Origin: Anaerolineaceae bacterium
Lineage (GTDB): Bacteria > Chloroflexota > Anaerolineae > Aggregatilineales > Phototrophicaceae
Assembly (NCBI GenBank): GCA_002702065.1
Contig: NZXX01000002.1
Coordinates: forward strand, 372,001-436,000
Direction: 5' to 3'
Length of the DNA stretch: 64,000 nucleotides
Within the stretch, counting starts at the first letter, position 1. The number at the start of each line of letters is the position of its first letter. The notes under the pieces were generated by a model. That model had not been told where the DNA came from. It saw only the letters and a list, made by a program, of their open reading frames with translations, and made no database searches. Below, one piece after another: positions 42,474 through 49,807 of the stretch. Both the position numbers and the translations under genes were made by a program.

Positions 42474-43742
42474 TTAGATGATGGTGGACGAGTCCGAGTC
42501 ATCCGGTTCTTCCGGCGGCTGCGGTGGCTTGGGGGGTTGCCAGCCAACCGGAGGCACCGGCGGTACAGGCGGGACTGGTGGCACGGGCGGAACAGGTGGA
42601 ACGGGCGGCACGTTCCACTTGCGGGCGGCGCCAAAGCGCGCCAGGTCTTCGGGCTGTGTGAAGGGGCGGCCATCGGGCAAAATGGCGCCGTTCAGTTTGC
42701 TCTCGCGGAAGTTAGCCCCATGAATATTCGCATTGACGAGCCGGGCATTTTGCAGGTTGGCTTCACGCAGGTGGGCATCCTGCAAGTTGGCTCCGCTCAG
42801 GTCGGCGTTGCGCATATCTGCTTCGCGCAGGTTGGTCTGTTGCAGATTGGCCCCGCTGAGATTGGCGTCGCGCAGGTCGGCGTCGGTCAGGTTGGCTTCT
42901 GTCAGGTTCGCCCCGCTGAGGTTGGCGCCGCGCAGGTCAGCATCGCTCATGTTGGCATCGCCCATATCGGCCCCGGTCAGGTTGACCTCGGCCAGCTTGG
43001 CGTCGCTCAGATTTGCCTCGCGCAATACTGCCCCGCTGAGGTTGGCGCCACGCAGGTCGGCATCGGCCAAATTGGCATCCCGCAGGTTGGCCCCACTCAG
43101 GTTCGCCTCGATCAGGATGGCGTCACCCAGGTTGGCATTCTGTAAATTGGTGCCGCTGAGGTTGGCGCGCGATAGGTCCTGATCGGCCAGATTTTCGCTG
43201 TTCAGGTCCTGCCCGCTCAGGTCTGCCCCGGCCAGATTGTTCTCGTCGTCCGAGACGATGCGGATTTTGCGCTTGCGTTTGTGCTGGCCGCCTTCGAGGT
43301 CAATGTCGATGTCGATTTCGGACATGGCCCGGCGGATCGTGTCTTTGGTCTGCGACAGAATACGATCACGCAAAGCACGGCCCATTTCCTGAAAGTCTTC
43401 GATGTCGATGTCAAATTCGGCCTGTGCGCCGTGTCCCCGGCGCCGTGGTGGCTTGATCTGCTGCTGCATATAGGTGGCAAGCTGGCTGGCCGCCATGTTC
43501 ACCTGGGCGATGACCTGCGCCTCATCTGCATTGTCGGCAATATCCAGTGCTAACACATCCGTGATGTAGAAATCATCCGGCATCAACTGGGCAATGCGGG
43601 CGTGCAGGTTGGTGTAGCTCTTGAGCGCCATCGCACCGGTGCCGGTATAGGTGTGATGCTGCATGGCTTTCTCGACCGACTGCTGAAGCGCGTTAAGGGC
43701 CGTCAGCAGTTGCTGTAGCTGGTGGATGGTATTTTCATCCAT
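42474..43742 (-). CDS. Pentapeptide-repeat protein with proline-rich tail
   Basis: 422 residues. Residues 1-165 are mostly helical with a basic patch ('KPPRRRGHG', 'KRKRKIRIV') and acidic runs. Residues about 168-340 are about 30 pentapeptide repeats of the form A(D/N)Lxx ('GADLSGQDLNSENLADQDLS...'), which coil into a four-sided beta helix. After a short capping stretch comes a tail of PPVPPVPP units and an acidic end. Proteins of this class mimic DNA or bind partners; some protect DNA gyrase. The N-terminal half has no known family. It is downstream of the sigma-factor genes but separated by 250 bases. Confidence 0.8.
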   Translation of the reverse strand: MDENTIHQLQQLLTALNALQQSVEKAMQHHTYTGTGAMALKSYTNLHARIAQLMPDDFYITDVLALDIADNADEAQVIAQVNMAASQLATYMQQQIKPPRRRGHGAQAEFDIDIEDFQEMGRALRDRILSQTKDTIRRAMSEIDIDIDLEGGQHKRKRKIRIVSDDENNLAGADLSGQDLNSENLADQDLSRANLSGTNLQNANLGDAILIEANLSGANLRDANLADADLRGANLSGAVLREANLSDAKLAEVNLTGADMGDANMSDADLRGANLSGANLTEANLTDADLRDANLSGANLQQTNLREADMRNADLSGANLQDAHLREANLQNARLVNANIHGANFRESKLNGAILPDGRPFTQPEDLARFGAARKWNVPPVPPVPPVPPVPPVPPVPPVGWQPPKPPQPPEEPDDSDSSTII

Positions 43743-43844
43743 AAGTTGTTACTCCTGTTACTTATTCGGGCAGACGTATGCCCCGATTGATTCCACTAAG
43801 ATTCAGATTTCTGTTCAGGTTCTGGACAGCTTGCTTTTATCCTT

Positions 43845-43952
43845 TGAACGGTGCACCTGGAACCTCACCCCTGCGTCGCGCTGCTCCGCATCCCCTCTCC
43901 ATTGATGGAGAGGGGTGACCGAAGACGGAAGTCGAGGTCGGGGTGAGGTGGC
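43845..43952. repeat. Dispersed 'CCCCTCTCC...GGAGAGGGG' repeat
   Basis: A CCCCTCTCCA-TTGA-TGGAGAGGGG hairpin with flanks rich in CTCACCCC and GGGGTGAG. This kind of element appears in many bacterial genomes and tends to be called as spurious small genes. Related text is in the capsid trailer (16629 and 17467). It occupies the 250-base gap before the small gene at 43991. Confidence 0.55.
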
Positions 43953-43990
43953 GATTTAAGAGTTCGCTTTTATTCAAGCTTCGACAAAAC

Positions 43991-44221
43991 CTAAGCATTG
44001 CGTATCGGATCCAATTGGGGTGCTGCGTGTTGTTCGTTGTTGACCGCTTGCAGGCGCTGGCCCACGTGCACCAGTGTAGCACCAAAGCGGGCGATGGCTC
44101 GACGGTGCAGGGCAGCCTGGCCGATTGCCGGGTGACTGCGGACTTCATATTTGTACATGGCCTTTTTCAGGCGCTGCTCGTTTTCCAGTTTAATGACATA
44201 CAGATCGTTTGGCGTAAACAT
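43991..44221 (-). CDS. Small basic protein downstream of the ECF sigma factor
   Basis: 76 residues. It opens 'MFTPNDLYVIKLENEQRLKKAMYKYE' and continues with a basic, His- and Ala-rich helix. The start lies 12 bases after the sigma-factor stop, so the two are in an operon. Short basic proteins of this kind often follow sigma-factor genes in Chloroflexota, which makes the call plausible. There is no membrane helix, so it is not a classical anti-sigma factor. Function unknown. Confidence 0.5.
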   Translation of the reverse strand: MFTPNDLYVIKLENEQRLKKAMYKYEVRSHPAIGQAALHRRAIARFGATLVHVGQRLQAVNNEQHAAPQLDPIRNA

Positions 44222-44233
44222 GTTTTGAACTCC

Positions 44234-44884
44234 TCAGCCGAATTCGGCATCCAGGGCTTGCAAAACTTCGGGCCGTACCAGACGGCGCAGACCTTTTTTG
44301 GCATGAAACAGGCGCGACTTGATCGTGCCCACATTGGTGTTCATCGCCTCGGCAATTTCGGCATATGACAACCCCTCTTCGGCGAACAGGATGAGTGCCT
44401 GTCGCTGGTTTTCTGGCAGACGGTTCATCGCCTCCCGCACTTCCAGCTGGATAAGCAGCCAGTGGGCCACTTCTTCCGGTTCTTCACTGTCATCGGACAG
44501 CGTTTCCAGCGATGCGTAGGCCTCTGCCGGTTCGTCGTCGAGCGAGTAAACATGATAGCGGCCCAGCTTGCGCAGTTGATCGTAGCTGCGATTGCGCACC
44601 ATCCGGTACAGATAGGGGCGCAGGCCGCGTTCCGGTTCGATGCTGCCGAGGTTGCGATAGAGCGCGATAAACACGTCCTGAATAATGTCGTCCTCGGCGT
44701 CACTGGTGCCGAGCAACCGCCGCACAAATCGTCGCAGCGGGCCTTCCAACGTGTACAGAATCGCGCCGAATGCTTCCTCATCGCCTGCCTGTGCCCGTCG
44801 CAGCAGTTCATCCTCGCTCATCTGCACGAGCGTTAACAGGTCTTCGGTTTCGTCTGGCGCGCGCTGCGCCACCTCTGGCTGCAT
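44234..44884 (-). CDS. ECF-type RNA polymerase sigma factor
   Basis: 216 residues. Region 2 is at about 24-92: 'LLRRAQAGDEEAFGAILY', 'DIIQDVFIALYRNL' and 'RPYLYRMVRNRSYDQLRK' (promoter melting and -10 reading). Region 4 is at about 148-205: 'EAMNRLPENQRQALILFAEEGLSYAEIAEAMNTNVGTIKSRL', which holds the -35 binding helix-turn-helix. The acidic linker between them is long. ECF sigmas turn on small regulons after a stress signal, usually held by an anti-sigma factor. Here only a small non-membrane gene follows, so the control mechanism is open. Confidence 0.92.
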   Translation of the reverse strand: MQPEVAQRAPDETEDLLTLVQMSEDELLRRAQAGDEEAFGAILYTLEGPLRRFVRRLLGTSDAEDDIIQDVFIALYRNLGSIEPERGLRPYLYRMVRNRSYDQLRKLGRYHVYSLDDEPAEAYASLETLSDDSEEPEEVAHWLLIQLEVREAMNRLPENQRQALILFAEEGLSYAEIAEAMNTNVGTIKSRLFHAKKGLRRLVRPEVLQALDAEFG

Positions 44885-44955
44885 GAACTTACTCCCTCAT
44901 TCACCCCCTATTACGGCGGTGTCGGAGATGTTGTTCAAAATTGGTTGGGGCGATT

Positions 44956-45294
44956 TTAGCGTCGTTCGACGATGAGCTGCCCGTAACTGACGCTGAGGCC
45001 GAAATAATCCGTCAGCAGACGCAGCGGGCTGCGGTGCTGGTCTCTGCCGGCGCTGAAGTTGGCGATATTGGCGGGGGGGAAGGGGGGACGGCCTTCGACC
45101 TGCATATGGGCATAAAGCTGCCAGCGGACGTCGCGGCAGTCCCGCAGGATGAGGCGAAACGGCACGGACTCACTCTCGCCCTCAAACAGCAGGTCCTGCC
45201 CCCACAGCACGACTTGCAGGCTGGTCAGGGTGATGAGGCTGCCCGGCGGCAGGTTGAGACTGTCCGTGATTTTGTGTTGATCCATGCCCCCCAT
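44956..45294 (-). CDS. Small protein of unknown function upstream of the phage connector
   Basis: 112 residues from ATG 45294 (ATG 45285 also possible). It reads as a compact beta-rich domain: 'SLNLPPGSLITLTSLQVVLWGQDLLFEGESESVPFRLILRDCRDVRWQ', then 'LRLLTDYFGLSVSYGQLIVE'. No signal peptide or membrane helix, and no family known. It lies between the ECF sigma gene and the divergent head-tail connector gene. An 11-base inverted repeat sits just upstream of the start. Confidence 0.5.
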   Translation of the reverse strand: MGGMDQHKITDSLNLPPGSLITLTSLQVVLWGQDLLFEGESESVPFRLILRDCRDVRWQLYAHMQVEGRPPFPPANIANFSAGRDQHRSPLRLLTDYFGLSVSYGQLIVERR

Positions 45295-45303
45295 GATAAC
45301 AGG

Positions 45304-45340
45304 AAACCCCGCTGTCGGGTGGGGTGGAACAGCGGGGTTT
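45304..45340. repeat. Perfect 11-base inverted repeat
   Basis: AAACCCCGCTG (45304-45314) and CAGCGGGGTTT (45330-45340) with a 15-base loop. It lies in the gap between the divergent small gene (minus) and the phage connector gene (plus). It could be a regulator site or a hairpin before the connector transcript. Confidence 0.5.
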
Positions 45341-45443
45341 GGGTGGGGACACGGATAAAAATCCAGTGTCTGACCATATCTACGCACGACATACGCCTTC
45401 TGGATGTATCAATTTTCAAACATAGAATAAAGGAGCATAGTCC

Positions 45444-46247
45444 ATGTATACCCTGGCAACGTTACACCAACTTCGTCAGCGGCTGGGCCTGAGCGCGAGT
45501 GACACGGGTGACGACGCGCGCCTGCTGGGCGCACTTCAGGCGGCATCCGCGCAGATCGAGCGGTCGTCTGGCCGGCGGTTCTCGCCGCACGTGGCGACTC
45601 TGGCGCATGATGTGAACCCGCGTCACCCCGACGAACTGCTGCTGGCCGATGACCTGCTACAACTGGACTCGATCACCAATGGCGATGGCAGCAGTATCGA
45701 CGTGGTGGATGTCATCACCCTGCCAGAAGCCGCGCTCGATGGCCCGATCAGCGTGCTGCGGCTGGCCGGGGGGCAGGCGTTCAACTGGACGGAGACACCG
45801 CTGCGAGCCGTCTCGGTCAGCGGAATCTGGGGCTGGCATGACCGCTGGACTCGTGCCTGGTTCGACAGCGGCGACACGGTGCAGGATAACCCGCTGAACA
45901 GTTCATCCAGCACCATCACGGTGAGCGATGCCGATGGCGCGGATAGCTATGGTATCAGCCCGCGTTTTCAGATCGGCCAGCTGCTGCGGCTGGAGGACGA
46001 ATATCTGCGGCTGCTGGCGGTCAATACAGCGACCAATGTGCTGACGGTGCTGCGCGGGGTCAACGGCACCACTGCTGCGGCGCACGATCAGAACACGGTC
46101 ATTCAGGTGTATCAACCGCCGCTGGACCTGGAAATGCTGTGTTTGCGCTGGGCCATGTGGCTGTACAAAGAGCCGGATAACCGGGCCTTTGCCACGACTC
46201 CGGCAGCGTTGATGGTGGCATTGGGGGGCCTGCGCAGGGTCGGGTGA
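45444..46247 (+). CDS. Phage head-tail connector-like protein
   Basis: 267 residues. The N-terminal 40 residues ('LATLHQLRQRLGLSASDTGDDARLLGALQAASAQIERSSGR') match the start of the gp6-type head-tail connectors of HK97-like phages: a helix followed by 'L..al..as..id...gR.F'. The rest is beta-rich ('LLLADDLLQLDSIT', 'LLRLEDEYLRLLAVN') and ends in a helix. A Thr/Ser-rich insertion makes it longer than the 100-120 residues of the smallest members. GGAG is seven bases upstream of ATG 45444. It is alone, with no neighbouring head genes. Confidence 0.7.
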   Translation: MYTLATLHQLRQRLGLSASDTGDDARLLGALQAASAQIERSSGRRFSPHVATLAHDVNPRHPDELLLADDLLQLDSITNGDGSSIDVVDVITLPEAALDGPISVLRLAGGQAFNWTETPLRAVSVSGIWGWHDRWTRAWFDSGDTVQDNPLNSSSSTITVSDADGADSYGISPRFQIGQLLRLEDEYLRLLAVNTATNVLTVLRGVNGTTAAAHDQNTVIQVYQPPLDLEMLCLRWAMWLYKEPDNRAFATTPAALMVALGGLRRVG

Positions 46248-46308
46248 CGCGAGAGCAGCCGTTTAGCGGGTTAGCCAGTCAGCCAAATTGTCTGCTTGCT
46301 TGAAAACA

Positions 46309-46335
46309 CAAAAAGGGCGCAGGGTGTCTGCGCCC
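46309..46335 (-). terminator. Rho-independent terminator, minus strand
   Basis: On the minus strand GGGCGCAG-ACACC-CTGCGCCC is followed at once by TTTTTGTG. It lies 34 bases after the stop of the helical-repeat gene at 46369 and is a good intrinsic terminator for it. Confidence 0.75.
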
Positions 46336-46368
46336 GTAAACGTGGGATGGGGGATGGAAAATGGCTAC

Positions 46369-47226
46369 CTAGAGGCGACCGATGCCGAGTCCGGGGGTTT
46401 CACCATTGACCCAGGCGCTGATCTGTTCTTCGTACTGGCTGAGCATGTCGGCGGCCTGTTCAGGGGTGATGCGGCCCGCCTCGACAGCCTCGTCCAGATT
46501 GGTGCTGACGGTGGCGACTGCTTCAGCGATGAAATCGTCCACGCTCTGGTCATTGGCTTCGATCAGGTCCGCCAGCGATTGATCGTCCTGCAAAGCGTCA
46601 CCCAGTTCATCAACGGTCAGGCCGGTATAGGTTTCGGCCAGTGCAAAGACATCGACGCCCTGCAACCGGCCCTGCTGTGGCCCCGGCCCAAAACCGGGGA
46701 TCGCGTCACTGGGTGGCACGCCGATCCCAAACCCACCCGCTTCACCATTGATCCAGGCAGTGACCTGTTCTTCAAGCTGAGCAAGCATGTCGGCGGCTTG
46801 TTCCGTGGTCAGGCGGCCCGCCTCGACCGCTTCGTCCAGATTGGCACTCAGGGTGGCCAGGGCTTCAGCGATGAAATCGTCCACGCTCTGGTCATTGGCT
46901 TCAATCAGGCCTGCCAGCGTCTGATCATCCTGCAAGGCATCGCGCAGGTCATTGACGGTCAGGCCGGTATAGGTTTCAACCAGCGCGCTGAGTTCGGCCC
47001 CGCCGAAGCGATTCTGCATCATGCCGGGTGCCTGATCGGGCCGCGCATTGCGGAACCCATCCTGCATCTGGCCGCCGCGTGGCTGCCCCGGTTGCCCTAG
47101 TGCCTGACCCATTGACCTGCCCTTCTGGTCGCCGGGGGTCGGGTTGCCATTCTGGGCCAGGGCTGTGCCGCCGATCACCAGTGAAGAAGCGAGTGCTGTC
47201 GAAATGACGAGTTTTTTGACGTTCAT
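46369..47226 (-). CDS. Secreted protein with two helical repeats
   Basis: 285 residues, signal peptide about 1-24 ('LVISTALASSLVIGGTALAQ'). A Gln/Gly/Met-rich linker is followed by two repeats of about 75 residues. Each reads 'YTGLTV.(D/E)LRDALQDDQ(T/S)LA.LIEANDQSVDDFIAEA' and then 'LDEAVEAGR.T.EQAADML...EEQ..AWINGE'. Four helices per repeat are likely. The downstream part of the cluster (47423) encodes a paralogue with the same repeat. ATG 47226 was chosen for its signal peptide and 'GGTAATCCC' context; the frame is open to 47259. Function unknown. Confidence 0.7.
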   Translation of the reverse strand: MNVKKLVISTALASSLVIGGTALAQNGNPTPGDQKGRSMGQALGQPGQPRGGQMQDGFRNARPDQAPGMMQNRFGGAELSALVETYTGLTVNDLRDALQDDQTLAGLIEANDQSVDDFIAEALATLSANLDEAVEAGRLTTEQAADMLAQLEEQVTAWINGEAGGFGIGVPPSDAIPGFGPGPQQGRLQGVDVFALAETYTGLTVDELGDALQDDQSLADLIEANDQSVDDFIAEAVATVSTNLDEAVEAGRITPEQAADMLSQYEEQISAWVNGETPGLGIGRL

Positions 47227-47361
47227 GGGATTACCTTTCTTTGACGATACTTTCAGCATCGTGTGCTGTAACGCTATGATGCCGGAATATCGTTCAGTTG
47301 CTGTTCAGGCAATGTAAATTATGTGTAAACCGGGGTGCTGGCTGGCGGTGGGGAAAAGTAA

Positions 47362-47389
47362 AGGACGCAACAAGGTTTTGCTGCGTCCT
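47362..47389. repeat. Hairpin between the two helical-repeat genes
   Basis: AGGACGCA-N12-TGCGTCCT, perfect 8-base arms, 33 bases after the stop of the 47423 gene on the minus strand. Probably a terminator or attenuator, without a T-run. Confidence 0.45.
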
Positions 47390-47422
47390 GAGTGAAGTGG
47401 AAGAACCGGAACTTTAGATGGG

Positions 47423-48175
47423 TTAGATGCGACCCATGCGCATCCCGCGCAGTTCACCATTGACCGCTGCCGTAATGCGTTCGAGGGCCAGCGCCTTCAG
47501 TTCTTCAGCGCGGTCGTCGTCGATGCGCCCATTGGCCACGGCGGTGTCGATGCGGTCGTAGGCGAGGTCAGCCGCGTCAGCGATAAAATCATCGACGCTC
47601 TGGCCGTTGGCTTCGATTATTTCCGCCAGCGTCTGGCCGCTCTGATGCGCGTCCCGCAGTGCTTCAAAGGTGTCGATGCCCGTGTAGCTTTCGAGCAGGG
47701 CCTGCACCGCGCCCGGTTCACCGTTGATCCGCGCCGTCAGCCGTTCGTTAATTTCGGCCTTGAGCGTATCCGCTTCTTCTTCGGTGATGCGGCCATTGGC
47801 TACGGCGGTGTCGATGCGAGCATAGGCGTTTTCGGTGGCATCAGCGATAAAATCGTCCACGCTCTGGCCGTTGGCTTCGATCATTTCCGCCAGCGTCTGG
47901 CCGTTCTGATGTGCGTCGCGCAGTTCGGTCAGGGTCAGGCCGGTGTATTCTTCCATCAGCGCCAGCGCGCCGAAGTCCTCAAAGCGGGGGCCGCGCTGGG
48001 CCATGCCGGGCCGGTTGTGCAGCCGGTCGCGCAGGCCATCCCCCCGGAACGGGCCGCGCTGCTGGGCGGGTGGGCTGGTGGTGGCGGAGTCGTCATCCTG
48101 GGCCAGTGCCGCCCCGGCACCGATGGTGAGCGAGGAAACCAGTACGGTGGACAGAATGAGCTTTTTCGTCTTCAT
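47423..48175 (-). CDS. Secreted protein with two helical repeats, paralogue of the 46369 gene
   Basis: 250 residues with signal peptide about 1-26 ('LILSTVLVSSLTIGAGAALAQ') and a Pro/Gln-rich linker. Two repeats follow (about 70-148 and 155-235), each with 'YTG(L/I)......LRDAHQ(N/S)GQTLAE(M/I)IEANGQSVDDFIADA' and 'IDTAVANGRI..(E/D).A..LK'. It is clearly a duplicate of the gene at 46369, and shares the same lead sequence. The two genes, with four repeats in all, arose by duplication of the module and of the gene. Function unknown; location outside the membrane. Confidence 0.7.
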   Translation of the reverse strand: MKTKKLILSTVLVSSLTIGAGAALAQDDDSATTSPPAQQRGPFRGDGLRDRLHNRPGMAQRGPRFEDFGALALMEEYTGLTLTELRDAHQNGQTLAEMIEANGQSVDDFIADATENAYARIDTAVANGRITEEEADTLKAEINERLTARINGEPGAVQALLESYTGIDTFEALRDAHQSGQTLAEIIEANGQSVDDFIADAADLAYDRIDTAVANGRIDDDRAEELKALALERITAAVNGELRGMRMGRI

Positions 48176-48270
48176 GATGTGTTTACCCCTTCAGGTTTTA
48201 TTTACGCGATGTCCCCATCATGAAAGACAACTGTATGCCGGTTGTTGCCGCTTTGTAAATTCCCTGTAAA

Positions 48271-48831
48271 TTACGGTGTCCAACCCCGGATATACGCCTG
48301 TACGGACTGGATATAGGCTGCATCCAGATCACCCCCGCGCCGCAGCTGCTGGGCCAGTTCGAGCATGACGAAGCCGTGCATCAGCGCCAGCAGACCGCGC
48401 AGCGCCGGGAGCGATTGCGCCTCGCCTGTAATCTCCGCGACCAGCGCCTGATACGGCAGGACGGCCTGTTCCTGCTGCGCTTCATCGGGCCGCAGTTCGG
48501 GGATGGTGTTGGTATAGGCCAGCCCGTACGTGATCGGATGCTCGTGGGCATACTGCCGGTATGCCATTGCCATCGCCATGATGCGTTCCTGCGGGGTGCC
48601 GGGCCTGTCCAGTGCTGGCTGAATGGCACGGAAAATACCCGCAAAGGTGTCCTCATTGACCATGCGCAGCAGATCGGTTTTGCTGCTGACATGCCGGTAA
48701 AGCGAGGGTGGTTTGATGCCGAGTTTGTCCGCCAGCTGGTTGAGCAGCAGGCGTTCAACTCCCTCAGCTTCGATCATCGCGCGGGCAGTTTGGACGATGC
48801 TTTCGGGGCTGACTTTCGCCGGATAGGGCAT
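48271..48831 (-). CDS. TetR-family transcriptional regulator
   Basis: 186 residues. The N-terminal helix-turn-helix is typical: 'SIVQTARAMIEAEGVERLLLNQLADKLGIKPPSLYRHVSSKTDLLRMV'. The C-terminal part ('YRQYAHEHPITYGLAYTNT', 'LMHGFVMLELAQQL') resembles the WHG/TetR_C_33 ligand-binding domain. It starts one base after the stop of the DUF4260 gene, so it is in one operon with it. Two matching inverted repeats upstream of that operon (49254-49290) are the likely binding sites, giving self-control. Effector unknown. Confidence 0.85.
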   Translation of the reverse strand: MPYPAKVSPESIVQTARAMIEAEGVERLLLNQLADKLGIKPPSLYRHVSSKTDLLRMVNEDTFAGIFRAIQPALDRPGTPQERIMAMAMAYRQYAHEHPITYGLAYTNTIPELRPDEAQQEQAVLPYQALVAEITGEAQSLPALRGLLALMHGFVMLELAQQLRRGGDLDAAYIQSVQAYIRGWTP

Positions 48832-48832
48832 G

Positions 48833-49234
48833 TTACACGCGTTCCAGGTGGGTGCTCTTAAAGCCGTCGGCGTACTTCAAACCGAAACCCAGCAGGCGGT
48901 CCAGCCCGATATGTGCCGCCCAGATGAGCGCCAGCGCGACCCCGGTCGACCAGCCACCTGCCAGCGCGATTAACCCCAATGCCAGCGGCAGGGCATAAAA
49001 ATGCCCGATGTTGTAGGTGATTGCGCCAATGCGTGCGTTGAACAGATAACCAAGCATGGCGACATCCGGTGTGAACAGCAGCAGCGCGAAAATCAGCCAG
49101 TCGCCGCTGATGTGACTGTAGAGCGTGATGGCGGTGATGAGTACGGCCAGCCCTTCCAGCCGTAGAATCAGGTCGGGCAAGGTGCGTTGGATCGTATTTC
49201 GTGTTTGTTGCTCGGTGATAGTGGTCGCAACCAC
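48833..49234 (-). CDS. DUF4260 membrane protein
   Basis: 133 residues. Four hydrophobic helices follow a polar N-terminus. Family blocks of DUF4260 are 'RLEGLAVLI', 'LLLFTPDVAMLGYLFNARIGAITYNIGHFYALPLALG' and 'ALIWAAHIGLDRLLGFGLKYADGFKSTHLERV'; the end of the protein with 'GLDR.LGYGLKY...F..THL' is diagnostic. Members are small membrane proteins of unknown role, often paired with TetR regulators. Here the TetR gene is directly downstream. The upstream region holds a double operator. Confidence 0.85.
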   Translation of the reverse strand: MVATTITEQQTRNTIQRTLPDLILRLEGLAVLITAITLYSHISGDWLIFALLLFTPDVAMLGYLFNARIGAITYNIGHFYALPLALGLIALAGGWSTGVALALIWAAHIGLDRLLGFGLKYADGFKSTHLERV

Positions 49235-49253
49235 GCTGTATCCCCTGTTGAAA

Positions 49254-49290
49254 ACTAACTCGATTAGTCATTAAAACTAATTCTATTAGT
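49254..49290. promoter_or_regulatory. Two tandem inverted repeats, probable TetR operators
   Basis: ACTAACTCGATTAGT (49254-49268) and ACTAATTCTATTAGT (49276-49290) share the half-site ACTAA...TTAGT, with centres 22 bases apart, about two helical turns. They lie 20-56 bases before the DUF4260 start and 55 bases before the tail gene at 49348. The position fits control of the DUF4260-TetR operon. Confidence 0.7.
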
Positions 49291-49347
49291 CTTTGTTCGT
49301 AAGTCAAGTTTGAATCCTGTTATCCGTAGCGAGAGAAAGGAGCCATG

Positions 49348-49806
49348 ATGGCATTGTTTCGTACGGCTTTGACCGAACTGGCCGGGCTGAATGTGACGGG
49401 TGTCGTGCACAACTATGACGTGGATGCGGTGCCGGATGATCTGAGCCGGGCGCAGCTGCCGGCGCTGCTGGTGCTGCCGGTGGATGTTGAGGAAGACGTG
49501 TTGTTCCGGCAGTCCGGCGGCGGTTTCGAGGCGGTGGCGTTTGCCGATGGGGCACGCACGGTGGTTTATACCGCCACGCATCTGCTGCTGGTTGCGCCGG
49601 TCAGCGCCGGGGCGGGGCTGCGGTCCCATCTGCCGCTGCTAATCGACCTGATCGACGATTACTTCGCCGCGCTGGGCGATGATGTGACGCTGGGCGGTAC
49701 GCTGCTGGAACCGGTGCGGGTGCGCGTCGAGCCGGGTGTCTTCACGCATGGCGAACGCCCGTATCATGGCTGCGCCTTTCGCCATACCTGGGTCATGGCG
49801 GTGTGA
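49348..49806 (+). CDS. Phage tail-cluster protein (tail-completion-like)
   Basis: 152 residues, alpha/beta with no signal peptide. 'FRTALTELAGLNVTGVVHNYDVDAVPDDLSRAQLPALLVLP' at the start and 'GCAFRHTWVMAV' at the end recall small tail-completion or minor-tail proteins encoded between head-tail connectors and the tail tube. ATG 49348 is five bases after AAGGAG; ATG 49345 is possible. The next gene starts two bases after its stop, so it is the first of four translationally linked tail genes. The precise virion role is inferred from position and size. Confidence 0.5.
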   Translation: MALFRTALTELAGLNVTGVVHNYDVDAVPDDLSRAQLPALLVLPVDVEEDVLFRQSGGGFEAVAFADGARTVVYTATHLLLVAPVSAGAGLRSHLPLLIDLIDDYFAALGDDVTLGGTLLEPVRVRVEPGVFTHGERPYHGCAFRHTWVMAV

Positions 49807-49807
49807 C

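Noticed and set aside
42720-43200. A 15-base periodic DNA repeat
   Set aside because: The period is explained by pentapeptide codons in the 42474-43742 gene.
43837-44148. A 103-codon minus-strand frame
   Set aside because: It reads through the dispersed CCCCTCTCC/GGAGAGGGG element, a common source of false small genes, and overlaps the better small gene at 43991.
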